64,000 bases of DNA, from the NCBI RefSeq assembly GCF_010730055.1, contig NZ_AP022575.1:62001-126000 (forward strand), given 5' to 3'. This DNA is from Mycobacterium shinjukuense. Lineage in GTDB: Bacteria; Actinomycetota; Actinomycetes; Mycobacteriales; Mycobacteriaceae. Made by a program: the position numbers and the translations under genes. Under the pieces are notes generated by a model. The model saw only the letters and a list, made by a program, of their open reading frames with translations, had not been told where the DNA came from and did no database searches. Of the stretch, positions 63,931 to 64,000 are shown one piece after another. Position 1 is the stretch's first letter. Every line of letters starts with the position of its first letter.

Positions 63931-64000
63931 TCAGCGTTGCGCGAGCTTGAGCACCCGGCCATTGCCGCGGTCGGCGACGTAGACGTTCCCCTTCGTGTCG
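63931..64000 (-). CDS. pknD: Serine/threonine protein kinase PknD, last 22 codons only
   Basis: Only the 3' end is in the window. The minus strand reads DTKGNVYVADRGNGRVLKLA, then QR and TGA at 63931. This is the last blade of an NHL beta-propeller. In M. tuberculosis the gene convergent to pstA1 is pknD (Rv0931c), whose extracellular sensor is an NHL propeller, so the assignment rests on context plus this motif. Confidence 0.85.
   Translation of the reverse strand, partial: DTKGNVYVADRGNGRVLKLAQR

Overview
The window looks like the chromosome of a slow-growing, non-tuberculous Mycobacterium. G+C is high and codon use is strongly GC3-biased. There are PE/PPE genes of the PGRS and MPTR types. 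The order of housekeeping genes follows the M. tuberculosis segment from Rv0896 to Rv0931c: gltA2, Rv0897c-0898c, arfABC, prrAB, accD3, echA6, Rv0906, Rv0907, ctpE, Rv0909-0914c, PPE14-PE7, mntH, Rv0926c-0927c, pstS3-pstC2-pstA1, pknD. Rv names were assigned from remembered sequences and gene order, not from a database search. Genes absent from that M. tuberculosis order, and the very large PPE genes, argue against the M. tuberculosis complex itself. A relative of the M. kansasii or M. marinum type is a reasonable guess.

Layout. Positions 1-13856 hold a PE_PGRS gene (3' end beyond the window) and a 3339-residue PPE-MPTR gene, both on the minus strand. Positions 14494-21558 hold citrate synthase, a CrtI-like oxidoreductase, the arfABC acid-response operon and the PrrAB two-component system. 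Positions 21623-29128 are an accessory block: an MFS transporter, a divergent glycosyltransferase/debranching-enzyme operon with a near-perfect CIRCE element (HrcA operator) upstream, a KstD-like flavoprotein, a TetR regulator and a remnant of a second TetR gene. Positions 29129-43514 are largely collinear with Rv0904c-Rv0916c: acyl-CoA and lipid enzymes, a metal-dependent hydrolase, a lipoprotein beta-lactamase-like protein, the CtpE P-type ATPase, a toxin/antitoxin-like pair, a thiolase / carotenoid oxygenase / VOC unit, and PE7-PPE14.

Positions 43515-49837 are a decayed mobile region around tRNA-Arg(CCT). It holds a frameshifted, truncated tyrosine integrase, two adjacent small genes that each carry an early in-frame TAG, a truncated AAA ATPase, an Uma2-type nuclease, VapBC, and a gamma-glutamylcyclotransferase reading frame that runs without a stop into an F420-type oxidoreductase. 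Positions 50037-51854 hold MntH and a divergent MarR regulator. Positions 51930-56687 hold a second large PPE gene whose two tandem-repeat arrays contain about ten small deletions totalling 12 nt, so the frame breaks and then recovers. Positions 56880-64000 hold an exported DUF4185 protein, Rv0926c-0927c, the high-affinity phosphate operon pstS3-pstC2-pstA1, and the last codons of pknD.

Several genes (echA6, Rv0912, marR, the gene at 44607) have a TANNNT -10 hexamer ending exactly 7 nt before the start codon, the usual arrangement of mycobacterial leaderless mRNAs.
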